NCBI RefSeq assembly: GCF_020165195.1
Contig: NZ_JAIUHR010000024.1
Coordinates: 1 to 64,000 of the forward strand
Direction of reading: 5' to 3'
Length of the DNA stretch: 64,000 nucleotides
Origin: Mesorhizobium sp. CA14
GTDB lineage: Bacteria; Pseudomonadota; Alphaproteobacteria; Rhizobiales; Rhizobiaceae
Below the pieces are notes generated by a model. The model searched no databases. It had not been told where the DNA came from and worked only from the letters and a program-made list of their open reading frames with translations. Made by a program: the position numbers and the translations under genes. Below, in pieces: positions 32,856 to 40,824 of this stretch. The stretch's first letter is position 1. Every line of letters starts with the position of its first letter.

Positions 32856-34220
32856 ATGACCAACTCCAGCACGTCCAGACAGATCAAGCTCGGCGCCTTT
32901 CTGCCCGGCGGCGGCCAGCACATCGCGGCCTGGCGCCATCCGGACGCGCCGGCCGATGGCGCCACCAATTTCGAGTTCCACAAGCAACTCGCGCTCACCG
33001 CCGAGCGGGGCCTGTTCGATGCATATTTCCTGGCTGACAATCTCACCATCGGTCTCGGTGCCCGTGAAGGCGGCAACGCCAAGATCGCCGGTTTCGAGCC
33101 GGTGACGCTGTTTGCCGCGCTGGCGCCGCTGACCAAGCATATCGGCTTCATCGCCACGGCGTCGACCACCTATGAGGAACCCTACACACTCGCGCGCAAA
33201 TTCGCCTCGCTCGACCTATTGTCTAACGGGCGCGCGGGATGGAATGTCGTGACGTCGGCCGGCGACGACACGGCGCGCAACTTTAATCGTGACGTCCAGC
33301 CCAATCATGCCGAGCGTTACGCGCGGGCGCATGAGCATGTCGAAACGGTCAAGGCGCTGTGGGACAGTTGGGAAGACGACGCCTTCATCCGCGACAAGAA
33401 GACGGGCCGCTTCTACGACAAGGACAAGCTGCATGACGTGAACCACAAGGGCGCGCATTTCAGCGTCAAGGGGCCGCTCAACGTGCCGCGTCCGGTGCAG
33501 GGTCATCCGGTGGTCGTGCAGGCGGGACAGTCGGAGGACGGTCGCGGGCTCGCGGCGGCATCGGCCGAGGTGATATTCACCGCGCATCAGAACCTTGCCT
33601 CGGCGCAGGAGTTCTATCGCGACATCAAGGCGCGCGTCGCGGCGGCCGGGCGCGATCCGGCGCAGGTGCTTATCATGCCGGGCGTGGCGCCCTTCGTCGG
33701 CCGCACCGAGGAAGAGGCCCGTGCCAAATACCAGCAGCTGAACGACCTGATCCTGCCGGAGGACGGCGTGGCGCTGCTCAACGGACTTGCCGGCCAGACG
33801 CTCGACCTCAGGGACTATCCGCTCGACGGCCCGCTGCCGCCGAGCAGGGAGACCGAAGGCATGAAGAGCCGCCAGGCGCTGATCCGCCAGATCGCGGACG
33901 AGCATAATTTCACGATCCGCCGGCTCTATCAGTGGGTTGCGACCGCGCGCGGCCATTACACGGTGATCGGCAGTGCCGCCCAGGTCGCCGATCAGCTGGA
34001 GGAATGGTTCACGGGCGAGGCCGCCGACGGCTTCAACATCCTGCCGCCCTGGCTGCCCGGCGCGCTCGACGATTTCGTCGACCTGGTGATCCCGGAGCTG
34101 CAGCGTCGCGGCCTGTTCCGTACCGCTTACGAGGGCAGGACGCTGCGTGAGAATCTTGGCCTCAGGCGGCCTCAGAATCCGTGGACCGCCGCGCGCTCGA
34201 CCGTGCTCGCCGCCGAATGA
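32856..34220 (+). CDS. FMN-dependent LLM-class monooxygenase (NtaA/SnaA/DmoA family)
   Basis: The 454-residue TIM-barrel flavin monooxygenase shows the family start IKLGAFLPGGGQHIAAWRHP. It also has RGLFDAYFLADNL, the GWNVVTSAGDDTARNF motif, HFSVKGPLNVPRPVQGHPVV and QAGQSEDGRGLAA. Members attack sulfonates, dimethyl sulfide, nitrilotriacetate or similar compounds, using FMNH2 from a partner reductase. The ATG at 32856 is chosen over the TTG at 32835 because the family homology begins just after it. With the adjacent reductase and ABC importer, an organosulfur substrate is the best guess, but aminocarboxylates are not excluded. Confidence 0.92.
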   Translation: MTNSSTSRQIKLGAFLPGGGQHIAAWRHPDAPADGATNFEFHKQLALTAERGLFDAYFLADNLTIGLGAREGGNAKIAGFEPVTLFAALAPLTKHIGFIATASTTYEEPYTLARKFASLDLLSNGRAGWNVVTSAGDDTARNFNRDVQPNHAERYARAHEHVETVKALWDSWEDDAFIRDKKTGRFYDKDKLHDVNHKGAHFSVKGPLNVPRPVQGHPVVVQAGQSEDGRGLAAASAEVIFTAHQNLASAQEFYRDIKARVAAAGRDPAQVLIMPGVAPFVGRTEEEARAKYQQLNDLILPEDGVALLNGLAGQTLDLRDYPLDGPLPPSRETEGMKSRQALIRQIADEHNFTIRRLYQWVATARGHYTVIGSAAQVADQLEEWFTGEAADGFNILPPWLPGALDDFVDLVIPELQRRGLFRTAYEGRTLRENLGLRRPQNPWTAARSTVLAAE

Positions 34221-34245
34221 TTTCCTGACGCGAGAGGGCAAGACG

Positions 34246-35094
34246 ATGACTTTGCAGTATATCGAAAAGACAGTCGCTATCGGCCGGCATGAGGGTCGCA
34301 GCGGCACCGGCATGGAGCCGCTGCGCCTCCTGACGCGGACTTCGGCGCGAATTCTGTCGCGTTATGGCGTGCTCGTCGGCTTCCTCGTGTTCTGGCAGGT
34401 GGCGGCGAGCAGCGGCTGGGTCAATTCGGCCGTGCTGCCGCCGGTCGACACGATCGTCGCGGCGCTCTGGAAGGGCCTCATTGGCGGCAGCCTGCTCGGC
34501 GACATCGCCATCAGCCTGCAGCGTGCCGGGCTTGCATTCGCGGCGGCCGTCGTCGTCGCTATTCCGCTCGGCCTGGTCATGGGCCAGGCGCGTGCCGTGG
34601 AGACAGCGCTCGACCCGATCCTGCAGCTGTTCCGTCAGACCTCGGCGCTGGCGCTCTACCCGGTGTTCATCCTGCTTCTGGGGCTGGGTGAAGCTTCGAA
34701 AGTGTTCGTCATCTTCTGGGCGACGCTGTTTCCGCTACTGCTCAACACCATCAGCGGCGTCAAGGAGGTCGACCCGAAGCTGATCGAAATGGCGCGCGCC
34801 TATGGCGCTCGGCGGCTGACGATTTTCCGCCGCGTCGTGCTGCCGGGCGCGGTGCCGTCGATCTTTGTCGGCCTGAGGCTCGGCGCCACGACCGCGCTGC
34901 TGCTCTTGATCGCTTCGGAAATGATCGGCGCCAACAAGGGCATCGGCTTCCAGGTGATGAATGCGCAGTACAATTTCCAGATTCCGCTGATGTTCGCGGC
35001 GATCGTCATCCTGGCGGCACTCGGCCTGATCGCCAACCAGGTGCTGGTCGTCCTGCAGCGGCGGCTGTGTCGTTGGAATGTTTCAGCCAGCTAA
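34246..35094 (+). CDS. ABC transporter permease (SsuC/TauC type)
   Basis: The 282-residue inner-membrane protein has about six helices. The coupling-loop motif is EMARAYGARRLTIFRRVVLPGA, just after LLNTISGVKEVDPKLI, which is the typical SsuC/TauC pattern. It would form the channel with the ATPase and binding protein encoded next. The ATG at 34246 lies 25 bases after the monooxygenase stop. The function follows from context: uptake of a sulfonate-like or related substrate. Confidence 0.93.
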   Translation: MTLQYIEKTVAIGRHEGRSGTGMEPLRLLTRTSARILSRYGVLVGFLVFWQVAASSGWVNSAVLPPVDTIVAALWKGLIGGSLLGDIAISLQRAGLAFAAAVVVAIPLGLVMGQARAVETALDPILQLFRQTSALALYPVFILLLGLGEASKVFVIFWATLFPLLLNTISGVKEVDPKLIEMARAYGARRLTIFRRVVLPGAVPSIFVGLRLGATTALLLLIASEMIGANKGIGFQVMNAQYNFQIPLMFAAIVILAALGLIANQVLVVLQRRLCRWNVSAS

Positions 35095-35141
35095 GCACCC
35101 AAACCTTCACCGTCATTCCTGAAACAACGAAAGGCTTGATC

Positions 35142-36137
35142 ATGAGCATCACCCGCCGTTCGCTTCTCCTGCGCGCTCCGCTTGCCGCCGGCATTCTCGC
35201 TGGCCTGCCGTCGATCGCCATGGCGCAAGCCTCATCCGTCAAGATCCGCTATCTCGCCAGCCGCGGTAGCATCTCCCCGCATGAGCTGGCCGACGCGCTC
35301 GGCTACTTCAAGGGCCTCGGCATCGAGCTCGAAAACGTCGGCTATGCCGCGGGCGGCCCGGAATCGCTGTTTGCGCTCGCGTCCGGCAGCGTCGACCTGG
35401 GCTCGGCAGCCACGCCGGCGGTGATCAACTCGATCGCCGGCGGCAACGACTTCGTCGCGGTTTATCCCAGCAACGGCATCAACAAGGATGTGAAGAGTGT
35501 CTTCTACGTGCTGGAAGACAGTCCGATCAAATCGATCGCCGACATTGCCGGCAAGACGATCTCGGTCAACACGCTCGGCGCCCATCTCGACTATACGGTG
35601 CGCGAGGCGCTGCACAGCGTTGGCCTGCCGCCGGACGCGGCTAAGCTGGTGGTGGTGCCCGGACCGCAGCTCGAACAGACCTTGCGCTCGCGTCAGGTCG
35701 ATATTGCCGGGCTGGGTTATTGGCAAGCGACGTTTGCCGGCCAACTGGTCAGCAATGGCGGCGTGCGCGGCGTCTTCAACGATACCGACGTGCTCGGCGA
35801 AATCGCTGGTGGCTTCGTCGTGCTGCGCCGTGATTTCATCACGGCAAATCCGGATGCGGCCCGCAACTTCGTCGAACAGTCGGCGCGTGCGTCGGACTGG
35901 TCGCGGCAAAATCCGGACGAGACGCGCAAGCTGCTCGCCGACATCCTCAACAGGCGTGGCGAGAATGGCGAGCTGGCGCGCTACTGGACCGGCTTCGGCC
36001 TGCGCGAAAAGGCGGCGGTCACCGACCGCGATGTCGACTTCTGGGTGAATATCCTCGATCGCGACGGTCGGCTGCCGAAAGGCAAGCTCAAGGCTTCCGA
36101 CATTCTCTATCGTCTCGGCGAAACCAAAACCAATTGA
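35142..36137 (+). CDS. ABC transporter substrate-binding protein (SsuA/TauA type)
   Basis: The 331-residue periplasmic protein has an export signal starting MSITRRSLLLRAPLAAGILA and ending AMAQ. The double arginine could direct it to Tat. The mature part has the nitrate/sulfonate-binding pattern: ALGYFKGLGIELENVGYAAG, SLFALASGSVDLGSAATPAV, KTISVNTLGAHLDYTVREAL, and QVDIAGLGYW. It captures the substrate for the permease encoded upstream. Its stop overlaps the TTG start of the ATPase gene. Confidence 0.92.
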   Translation: MSITRRSLLLRAPLAAGILAGLPSIAMAQASSVKIRYLASRGSISPHELADALGYFKGLGIELENVGYAAGGPESLFALASGSVDLGSAATPAVINSIAGGNDFVAVYPSNGINKDVKSVFYVLEDSPIKSIADIAGKTISVNTLGAHLDYTVREALHSVGLPPDAAKLVVVPGPQLEQTLRSRQVDIAGLGYWQATFAGQLVSNGGVRGVFNDTDVLGEIAGGFVVLRRDFITANPDAARNFVEQSARASDWSRQNPDETRKLLADILNRRGENGELARYWTGFGLREKAAVTDRDVDFWVNILDRDGRLPKGKLKASDILYRLGETKTN

Positions 36138-36916
36138 GCACAGAGACGCAAACCATGGCCACGGCACGCGGCGGCGATGTCACGATCCGCGACCTGTCGA
36201 AATCCTTCGCAATCGGCGGGCGGCAGCTTGCCGTGCTGCGCTCGCTCGATCTCGATATCCGCTCCGGCGAATGCCTGGTCATTGTCGGCGCAAGCGGTTC
36301 CGGCAAGACGACGCTGCTGCGCATCCTTGCCGGGCTGGAGCGGGCCGACGGCGGCGCCGTCGCGATCGACGGCAAGCGGATTGAGGGTGTCGGCGAAGAG
36401 CGGGCGGTGATCTTCCAGGAGCCGCGGCTGCTGCCCTGGCTGACGGTGCTCGGCAATGTCGCCTTCGGTCTCGAAGTGCGCGGCATTGCCAAGGCGGAGG
36501 CCGAGAAGCGGGCGCGTTTCTATATCGCCCTGGTCGGCCTTGCCGAATTCAGCGATGCGTATCCCCGGCAGCTCTCCGGCGGCATGGCGCAGCGGGTCGG
36601 CATCGCCAGGGCACTGACGGTGCAGCCAGAAATCCTGCTGCTCGACGAGCCGCTCGGGGCACTCGACGCCATGACGAAGATCTCCATGCAGGAGGAGCTG
36701 GCGCGCATCTGGAGCGAGGAGAATGTCACCATGGTCATGGTCACCCATGACCTTGAAGAGGCGATCTATCTTGCCGACAGGGTGCTGATCCTGCCCAGGG
36801 AGAAAGGCGGCGCGGTGCGACTGATCGATGTCGACCTGCCGCGGCCGCGCGAGCGCAGCGAGAGCCGCTTCGTGCGCTATCGCGAGGAGTTGCTGCGCGA
36901 GTTCGGCCTTCACTAA
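36134..36916 (+). CDS. ABC transporter ATP-binding protein (SsuB/TauB type)
   Basis: The 260-residue ATPase has Walker A GASGSGKTTL, Q-loop FQEPRLLPW (with PRLLPW typical of SsuB/TauB), signature LSGGMAQRVGIARAL, Walker B ILLLDEPLGALD and H-loop MVMVTHDLEE. The start is taken as TTG at 36134, overlapping the preceding stop by four bases (TTGA). The ATG at 36155, seven codons later, is a fair alternative. This is the last gene of the operon. A hairpin repeat lies three bases after the stop. Confidence 0.93.
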   Translation: MSTETQTMATARGGDVTIRDLSKSFAIGGRQLAVLRSLDLDIRSGECLVIVGASGSGKTTLLRILAGLERADGGAVAIDGKRIEGVGEERAVIFQEPRLLPWLTVLGNVAFGLEVRGIAKAEAEKRARFYIALVGLAEFSDAYPRQLSGGMAQRVGIARALTVQPEILLLDEPLGALDAMTKISMQEELARIWSEENVTMVMVTHDLEEAIYLADRVLILPREKGGAVRLIDVDLPRPRERSESRFVRYREELLREFGLH

Positions 36917-36918
36917 GG

Positions 36919-36956
36919 TGATATTCAGGTGATGCCGGCCCGATCTTGAATCTCAA
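36919..36956 (+). repeat. Hairpin repeat following the ATPase gene (family B copy 1)
   Basis: TGATATTCAGGTGATGCCGG, then CCCGATCTTGAATCTCAA, matches the element at 59457-59493 at most positions. It folds as TTCAGGT...ATCTTGAA arms around GCCGGC. Both copies sit immediately after the stop of a rightward gene, so they may act as terminators or 3'-end stabilisers. Confidence 0.75.
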
Positions 36957-36963
36957 TTTAGGC

Positions 36964-37407
36964 TTAGGCGGTGTCCGTCGTCTGGCCGCCACTTAAAGCA
37001 TTGCGCAAGGCCTGGATTTGCCGGTTCAGGGCATCGAGTTCAGCCAGCTTCATGCCTGAGCGCTCGATCAGGGTCTCGTTCAGGCAATTGCACCGGACGA
37101 GCAGCGCACGTCCGGCGGCGGTCAGATCGACCTGCACCTGACGCTCGTCGGTCTGGCTGCGCTGCCGGGTGACAAGGCCTGCCTGCTCCATTCGCTTCAC
37201 CAGCGGGGTGATCGTGCTCGATTCGAGGGCCAGCCGATGCGCGATGCTGCCCACCGATATGCCGTCCGCCTCTCCCAGCGCATTGAGCACGAGATATTGC
37301 GGATAGGTGATGCCCATCTCGTCCAGCATCGGCTTGTAGGTGCGGTTGATCGCCATGCTGGTGGCATAGAGCGTGAAGCAGAGCTGATTGTCCAACGGAA
37401 GAGGCAC
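36964..37407 (-). CDS. MarR-family regulator, OhrR type
   Basis: From the GTG at 37407 (with AAAGGAA upstream) the protein has 147 residues and begins MPLPLDNQLCFTLY. The N-terminal LDNQLCF motif with Cys10 is the peroxide-sensing cysteine of OhrR. Cys106 and Cys108 could be the resolving cysteines of a two-Cys OhrR. The winged helix spans about residues 35-95 (GSIAHRLALESSTITPLVKRM, DERQVQVDLT). An ATG at 37470 would extend it by 21 residues of unlikely sequence that overlap an operator-like palindrome. It is divergent from an alpha/beta hydrolase, not from ohr. Confidence 0.88.
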   Translation of the reverse strand: MPLPLDNQLCFTLYATSMAINRTYKPMLDEMGITYPQYLVLNALGEADGISVGSIAHRLALESSTITPLVKRMEQAGLVTRQRSQTDERQVQVDLTAAGRALLVRCNCLNETLIERSGMKLAELDALNRQIQALRNALSGGQTTDTA

Positions 37408-37455
37408 GGCGCATTCCTTTTGCCGACTGAGTATCTGTTGTGTACCACGGAAAAT

Positions 37456-37468
37456 GATATCGCGATAC
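37456..37468. promoter_or_regulatory. Palindrome GATATCGCGATAC (operator candidate 1)
   Basis: A perfect TATCGCGATA palindrome lies about 50 bases upstream of the GTG start of the OhrR-type gene. The same ten-base sequence recurs twice on the hydrolase side, so it is a likely operator for autoregulation. Confidence 0.65.
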
Positions 37469-37510
37469 ATATTTCTGTGGACGCGGCGTCCGACCTCAGT
37501 TAGAGGAGAT

Positions 37511-37535
37511 TATCGCGATATTGTTTATCGCGGTA
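37511..37535. promoter_or_regulatory. Paired palindromes TATCGCGATA and TATCGCGGTA (operator candidates 2 and 3)
   Basis: TATCGCGATA (37511-37520) and TATCGCGGTA (37526-37535) lie 15 bases apart, 20-45 bases before the hydrolase ATG. Repressor binding here would block the hydrolase promoter region. Confidence 0.65.
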
Positions 37536-37554
37536 TCAACAGAAGGAGATTGAG

Positions 37555-38412
37555 ATGACCTCGCAGACCAAGTCAGGCTCGGGCAGCGGCACGATCACCA
37601 CCAAGGACGGAACGCAGATCTTCTATAAGGATTGGGGCACGGGACAGCCGATCGTCTTCCACCATGGCTGGCCGCTGAGCAGCGACGACTGGGACGCCCA
37701 GATGCTGTTCTTCCTGTCAAAGGGTTACCGCGTCATCGCGCATGACCGGCGCGGCCATGGCCGTTCCAGCCAGACCGATACCGGCAATGAGATGGACACC
37801 TATGCCGCCGATGTAGCCGAGCTCACGGCGTATCTCGACCTCAAGGACGCCATCCATGTCGGTCATTCGACGGGCGGCGGCGAGGTGGCGCGCTATGTCG
37901 CGCAATATGGAAGCGCAGGCCGCGTCGCCAAGGCCGTGCTGATCGGCGCGGTGCCGCCCATCATGTTGAAGACGCCGGCCAATCCCGGCGGCCTGCCGAT
38001 CGAGGTATTCGACGGGTTCCGCGCGGCGCTGGCGGCCAACCGCGCCCAGTTCTTCCATGACGTGCCGGCCGGGCCGTTCTACGGCTTCAACCGCCCGGGC
38101 GCGCAGGTTTCCGAAGGAGTCATCGACAATTGGTGGCGCCAGGGCATGATGGGCGGCGCCAAGGCGCATTACGACTGCATCAAGGCCTTCTCTGAAACAG
38201 ACTTCACCGAAGACCTGAAGAAGATCGACGTGCCGGTGCTGGTCATGCATGGCGACGACGATCAGATCGTGCCAATCGCGGACTCCGCGCTCATCTCGAT
38301 CAAGCTGCTTAAGAAGGGCGAGCTCAAGGTCTACAAGGGCTTTCCGCACGGCATGGCAACGACCCATGCGGATGTCATCAACGCTGACCTGCTGGCTTTC
38401 TTCAAGGCCTGA
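37555..38412 (+). CDS. Alpha/beta hydrolase, non-haem chloroperoxidase/perhydrolase type
   Basis: The 285-residue protein is an alpha/beta hydrolase. The nucleophile elbow is GHSTGGGEVARY (Ser in GHSTG), the oxyanion strand is VFHHGWPLSSDDWD, the acid is in MHGDDDQIVP, and the catalytic His is in GFPHGMATTH. DRRGHGRSSQ is typical of the cofactor-free haloperoxidase group, which can form peracids from carboxylates and peroxide. AGAAGGAG is the ribosome binding site. It is divergent from an OhrR-type peroxide sensor, so induction by organic peroxides or hypochlorite is plausible. Confidence 0.92.
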   Translation: MTSQTKSGSGSGTITTKDGTQIFYKDWGTGQPIVFHHGWPLSSDDWDAQMLFFLSKGYRVIAHDRRGHGRSSQTDTGNEMDTYAADVAELTAYLDLKDAIHVGHSTGGGEVARYVAQYGSAGRVAKAVLIGAVPPIMLKTPANPGGLPIEVFDGFRAALAANRAQFFHDVPAGPFYGFNRPGAQVSEGVIDNWWRQGMMGGAKAHYDCIKAFSETDFTEDLKKIDVPVLVMHGDDDQIVPIADSALISIKLLKKGELKVYKGFPHGMATTHADVINADLLAFFKA

Positions 38413-38430
38413 GGCCGGTCGCCAAACACG

Positions 38431-38458
38431 AGAGCACCCGCCAAGCGGCGGGTGCTCT
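38431..38458. terminator. Bidirectional terminator between hydrolase and MFS genes
   Basis: A perfect 12-base stem AGAGCACCCGCC/GGCGGGTGCTCT with loop AAGC is followed on the plus strand by GATCTTT. It lies 19 bases after the hydrolase stop and 34 bases from the convergent MFS stop. Confidence 0.85.
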
Positions 38459-38491
38459 GATCTTTGGAAATCGTTCGAAGTGGCCGGGCAA

Positions 38492-39721
38492 TCAGGCCTT
38501 CCGCGCTTCCTTCATGTTGGGCAGGAATACCGTCAGCAGACCGAGGAAGGGCAGGTACGAGCAGATTTGGTAGACGAAGTCGATGCCCTTCATGTCGGCG
38601 ACGACGCCGAGCACCGCGGCGGCGATGCCGCCCACGCCGAAGGCGAAGCCGAAGAAGATGCCGGCGATCATGCCGACGCGACCCGGCACCAGTTCCTGCG
38701 CGAAAACGACGATGTTGGAGAAGGCCGACGACAGGATCAGGCCGATCAGCACGGTGAGCACCATCGTCCATTCCAGGTTGGCGTAGGGCAGGGCCAGCGT
38801 GAAGGGCAGCACGCCGACAATCGAGAACCAGATCATCGCCTTCTGTCCATAGCGGTCGCCGAACGGGCCCCCGAGCAGGATGCCCAGCGCCGAGGCACCG
38901 AGGAACAGGAACAGCATCACCTGGCTCATCTGCACCGAAACGCCGAATTTATGCATGGCGTAGAAGGTGTAGTAGCTTGAGAGCGAGGCGATATAGGCGT
39001 TCTTGGTCAGCACCAGCAGCGTCAGCACGGCCAGCGCCCACATGACCTTCTTGCGCGCAAAAGGCGAGACATGGGCAGCCTGCTTGCGGGTGGCCATCGA
39101 GGCGCGCAGCCGGCTGTACCAGCCGCCGACCTGCCACAGCACGACGATGCCGATCAGCGAGCCGACAGCGAACCAGGAAATGCTGATCTGGCCGAACGGC
39201 ACGACGATGAAGGCGGCGAGCAACGGTCCCATCGCCTGGCCGAAATTACCGCCTACCTGGAACAGCGATTGCGCCAGGCCGAAGCGGCCGCCCGAGGCGA
39301 AGCGCGCGATACGCGAGGATTCCGGATGGAAGATCGCCGAGCCGATGCCGATCAGCGAGGCGCCGATCAGGAGCAGCCAGTAATGGCCGGCATGAGCGAG
39401 GACAATCAGGCCGACCAGCGACGAGGCCATGCCCCAGGGCAAGGAGTAAGGCATTGGCTTCTTGTCGGTGATCATGCCGATGACCGGCTGCAGCAGCGAG
39501 GCCGTCACCTGGAAGGTGAAGGTCAGAAGGCCGATCTGCCAGAAATCGAGACCGTAATTGTCCTTGAGCAGCGGATAGATCGCCGAAAGCAGCGACTGCA
39601 TGATGTCGTTGACGCAGTGGCAGAAGCTCACCGCAAGAATGACGGTAAAGGCCGTCGCTTGCGCCGAGATGTTGCTTGCCGGCGCCGGTGCGGCGACGGA
39701 GGTGGCGGTCGTATCAGTCAA
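38492..39721 (-). CDS. MFS transporter, fosmidomycin-resistance (Fsr) family
   Basis: The 409-residue, twelve-helix transporter has the Fsr-family start FCHCVNDIMQSLLSAIYPLL, followed by TASLLQPVIGMITDKKPMPY and GIGSAIFHPESSRIARFASG. The frame is open up to 39862, but that would overlap the divergent AraC gene. TTG at 39721 with ACGGAG upstream gives a natural start (MTDTTATSVAAPAP). Members export fosmidomycin and other small drugs. It is divergent from an AraC-type regulator, which probably controls it. Confidence 0.9.
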   Translation of the reverse strand: MTDTTATSVAAPAPASNISAQATAFTVILAVSFCHCVNDIMQSLLSAIYPLLKDNYGLDFWQIGLLTFTFQVTASLLQPVIGMITDKKPMPYSLPWGMASSLVGLIVLAHAGHYWLLLIGASLIGIGSAIFHPESSRIARFASGGRFGLAQSLFQVGGNFGQAMGPLLAAFIVVPFGQISISWFAVGSLIGIVVLWQVGGWYSRLRASMATRKQAAHVSPFARKKVMWALAVLTLLVLTKNAYIASLSSYYTFYAMHKFGVSVQMSQVMLFLFLGASALGILLGGPFGDRYGQKAMIWFSIVGVLPFTLALPYANLEWTMVLTVLIGLILSSAFSNIVVFAQELVPGRVGMIAGIFFGFAFGVGGIAAAVLGVVADMKGIDFVYQICSYLPFLGLLTVFLPNMKEARKA

Positions 39722-39830
39722 GGCAATGCTCCGTAGTCTTTGGCGGCGAACCGCAGCCGGCCTTATAAGCCCGTTGCCAAGCGACTTCTTTCGTGGTTTG
39801 GTCCAATAGTTTCGCAAGTGGGCCACATCG

Positions 39831-40700
39831 ATGCCGCATGGCAAGGAGATATTCAAGGGCAACGCCGCCGAGCTCGGCCGGCTGCATGAAAGCCGCTGGC
39901 AATGGCTGGAACAGGCGGTCGGGCCGGCGGTCGCGCTGCCGACCGAATATCCGGACGGCTATCACGTGCCGCAGCACCGCCACAGCCGCAGTCAGCTTCT
40001 GCATGCGCTGGTCGGCGTGGTCCTGGTGACGACCAGGCATGGCCGCTGGATGGTGCCGCCTGATCACGCGATGTGGATACCGGCCGGCATCGAGCATTCG
40101 GTCGAGATGCTGGGCGACGTCTCGATGCGCTCGGTCTATGTGATGCCGGACGCCATTGCCGGCCTGCCGGAAGGCTTGCGCGTCGTCGGCATCACCGAGC
40201 TGATGCACAGCCTGATCGTGGAATCCGAGAAACTGCCGCAGGGCGGCGAGCTTGAAGGGCGGGCGGCACTTGTCATGGGACTGCTGCTGCACGAGATCCC
40301 GAACCTGCCGGAACGGCCGCTCGGCCTGCCTTTCCCGTCCGATCCGAAGCTCGCGGCGCTTTGCCGGCGCTTCGTGGCGGCTCCTTCGCCGCATGCGACG
40401 ATCGACGAATGGGCGGACGCGGCGGGCATGGGCCGGCGGTCGTTCACCCGCGCCTTTCACCGCCAGACCGGGCTGTCGCTCTCGACCTGGCGCCAGCAGG
40501 CCTGCCTTTTCGCGGCGCTGCCGAGGCTCGCCGACGGTGAGCCGATCACCAGGGTGGCGCTCGATCTCGGCTATGACAGCGTGCCGGCCTTCATCACCAT
40601 GTTCAAGCGCATGCTCGGCGCCTCGCCGCGCGGCTATATGCGCGGCGCGCGCGATGCCAGTGAAAACCCGCGCCGTACAGGTGGTCCGATCGCCGCGTGA
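39831..40700 (+). CDS. AraC-family transcriptional regulator with N-terminal cupin
   Basis: The 289-residue protein has a cupin-like sensor domain (about residues 40-130, with HVPQHRHSRSQLLHALVG and MWIPAGIEHSVEM). The C-terminal pair of helix-turn-helix motifs includes SFTRAFHRQTGLSLSTWRQQ and ALDLGYDSVPAFITMFKRML, with the conserved GASPRGYMR end. It is divergent from the MFS pump across 109 bases. The RHSRSQLLHA pattern is typical of regulators of adjacent efflux pumps. The ligand is unknown. Confidence 0.92.
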   Translation: MPHGKEIFKGNAAELGRLHESRWQWLEQAVGPAVALPTEYPDGYHVPQHRHSRSQLLHALVGVVLVTTRHGRWMVPPDHAMWIPAGIEHSVEMLGDVSMRSVYVMPDAIAGLPEGLRVVGITELMHSLIVESEKLPQGGELEGRAALVMGLLLHEIPNLPERPLGLPFPSDPKLAALCRRFVAAPSPHATIDEWADAAGMGRRSFTRAFHRQTGLSLSTWRQQACLFAALPRLADGEPITRVALDLGYDSVPAFITMFKRMLGASPRGYMRGARDASENPRRTGGPIAA

Positions 40701-40763
40701 GACAGCGCCGTCAGCATTCAGTTGATATGTCGGTTCTCAGTCTGGTTCAGTTTGCCGAATACT

Positions 40764-40780
40764 GATTGCAAATTGCAATC
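40764..40780. promoter_or_regulatory. Perfect palindrome before the RibD/DHFR-like gene
   Basis: GATTGCAAATTGCAATC is an eight-base perfect inverted repeat around a central A. It lies 44 bases upstream of the GTG start, with TATGCT at 40784-40789 as a possible -10. It has the form of an ArsR/TetR/MarR-type operator, but no regulator gene is adjacent apart from the upstream AraC gene. Confidence 0.5.
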
Positions 40781-40824
40781 GGTTATGCTTCCCTTTGCGA
40801 GGAGGCAAAGTCGGAGGAACGCTG

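Noticed and set aside
31478..36916. Genomic island covering the GST and organosulfur operon
   Set aside because: No integrase, tRNA border, direct repeats or composition break could be seen; accessory content alone does not prove transfer.
37408..37470. Extended ATG start of the OhrR-type regulator
   Set aside because: The extra 21 residues include the operator-like palindrome and do not resemble OhrR N-termini; the GTG at 37407 has a strong AAAGGAA.
39722..39862. Extended start of the Fsr-like MFS gene
   Set aside because: It would overlap the divergent AraC gene and adds a basic non-family N-terminus; TTG at 39721 has ACGGAG upstream.
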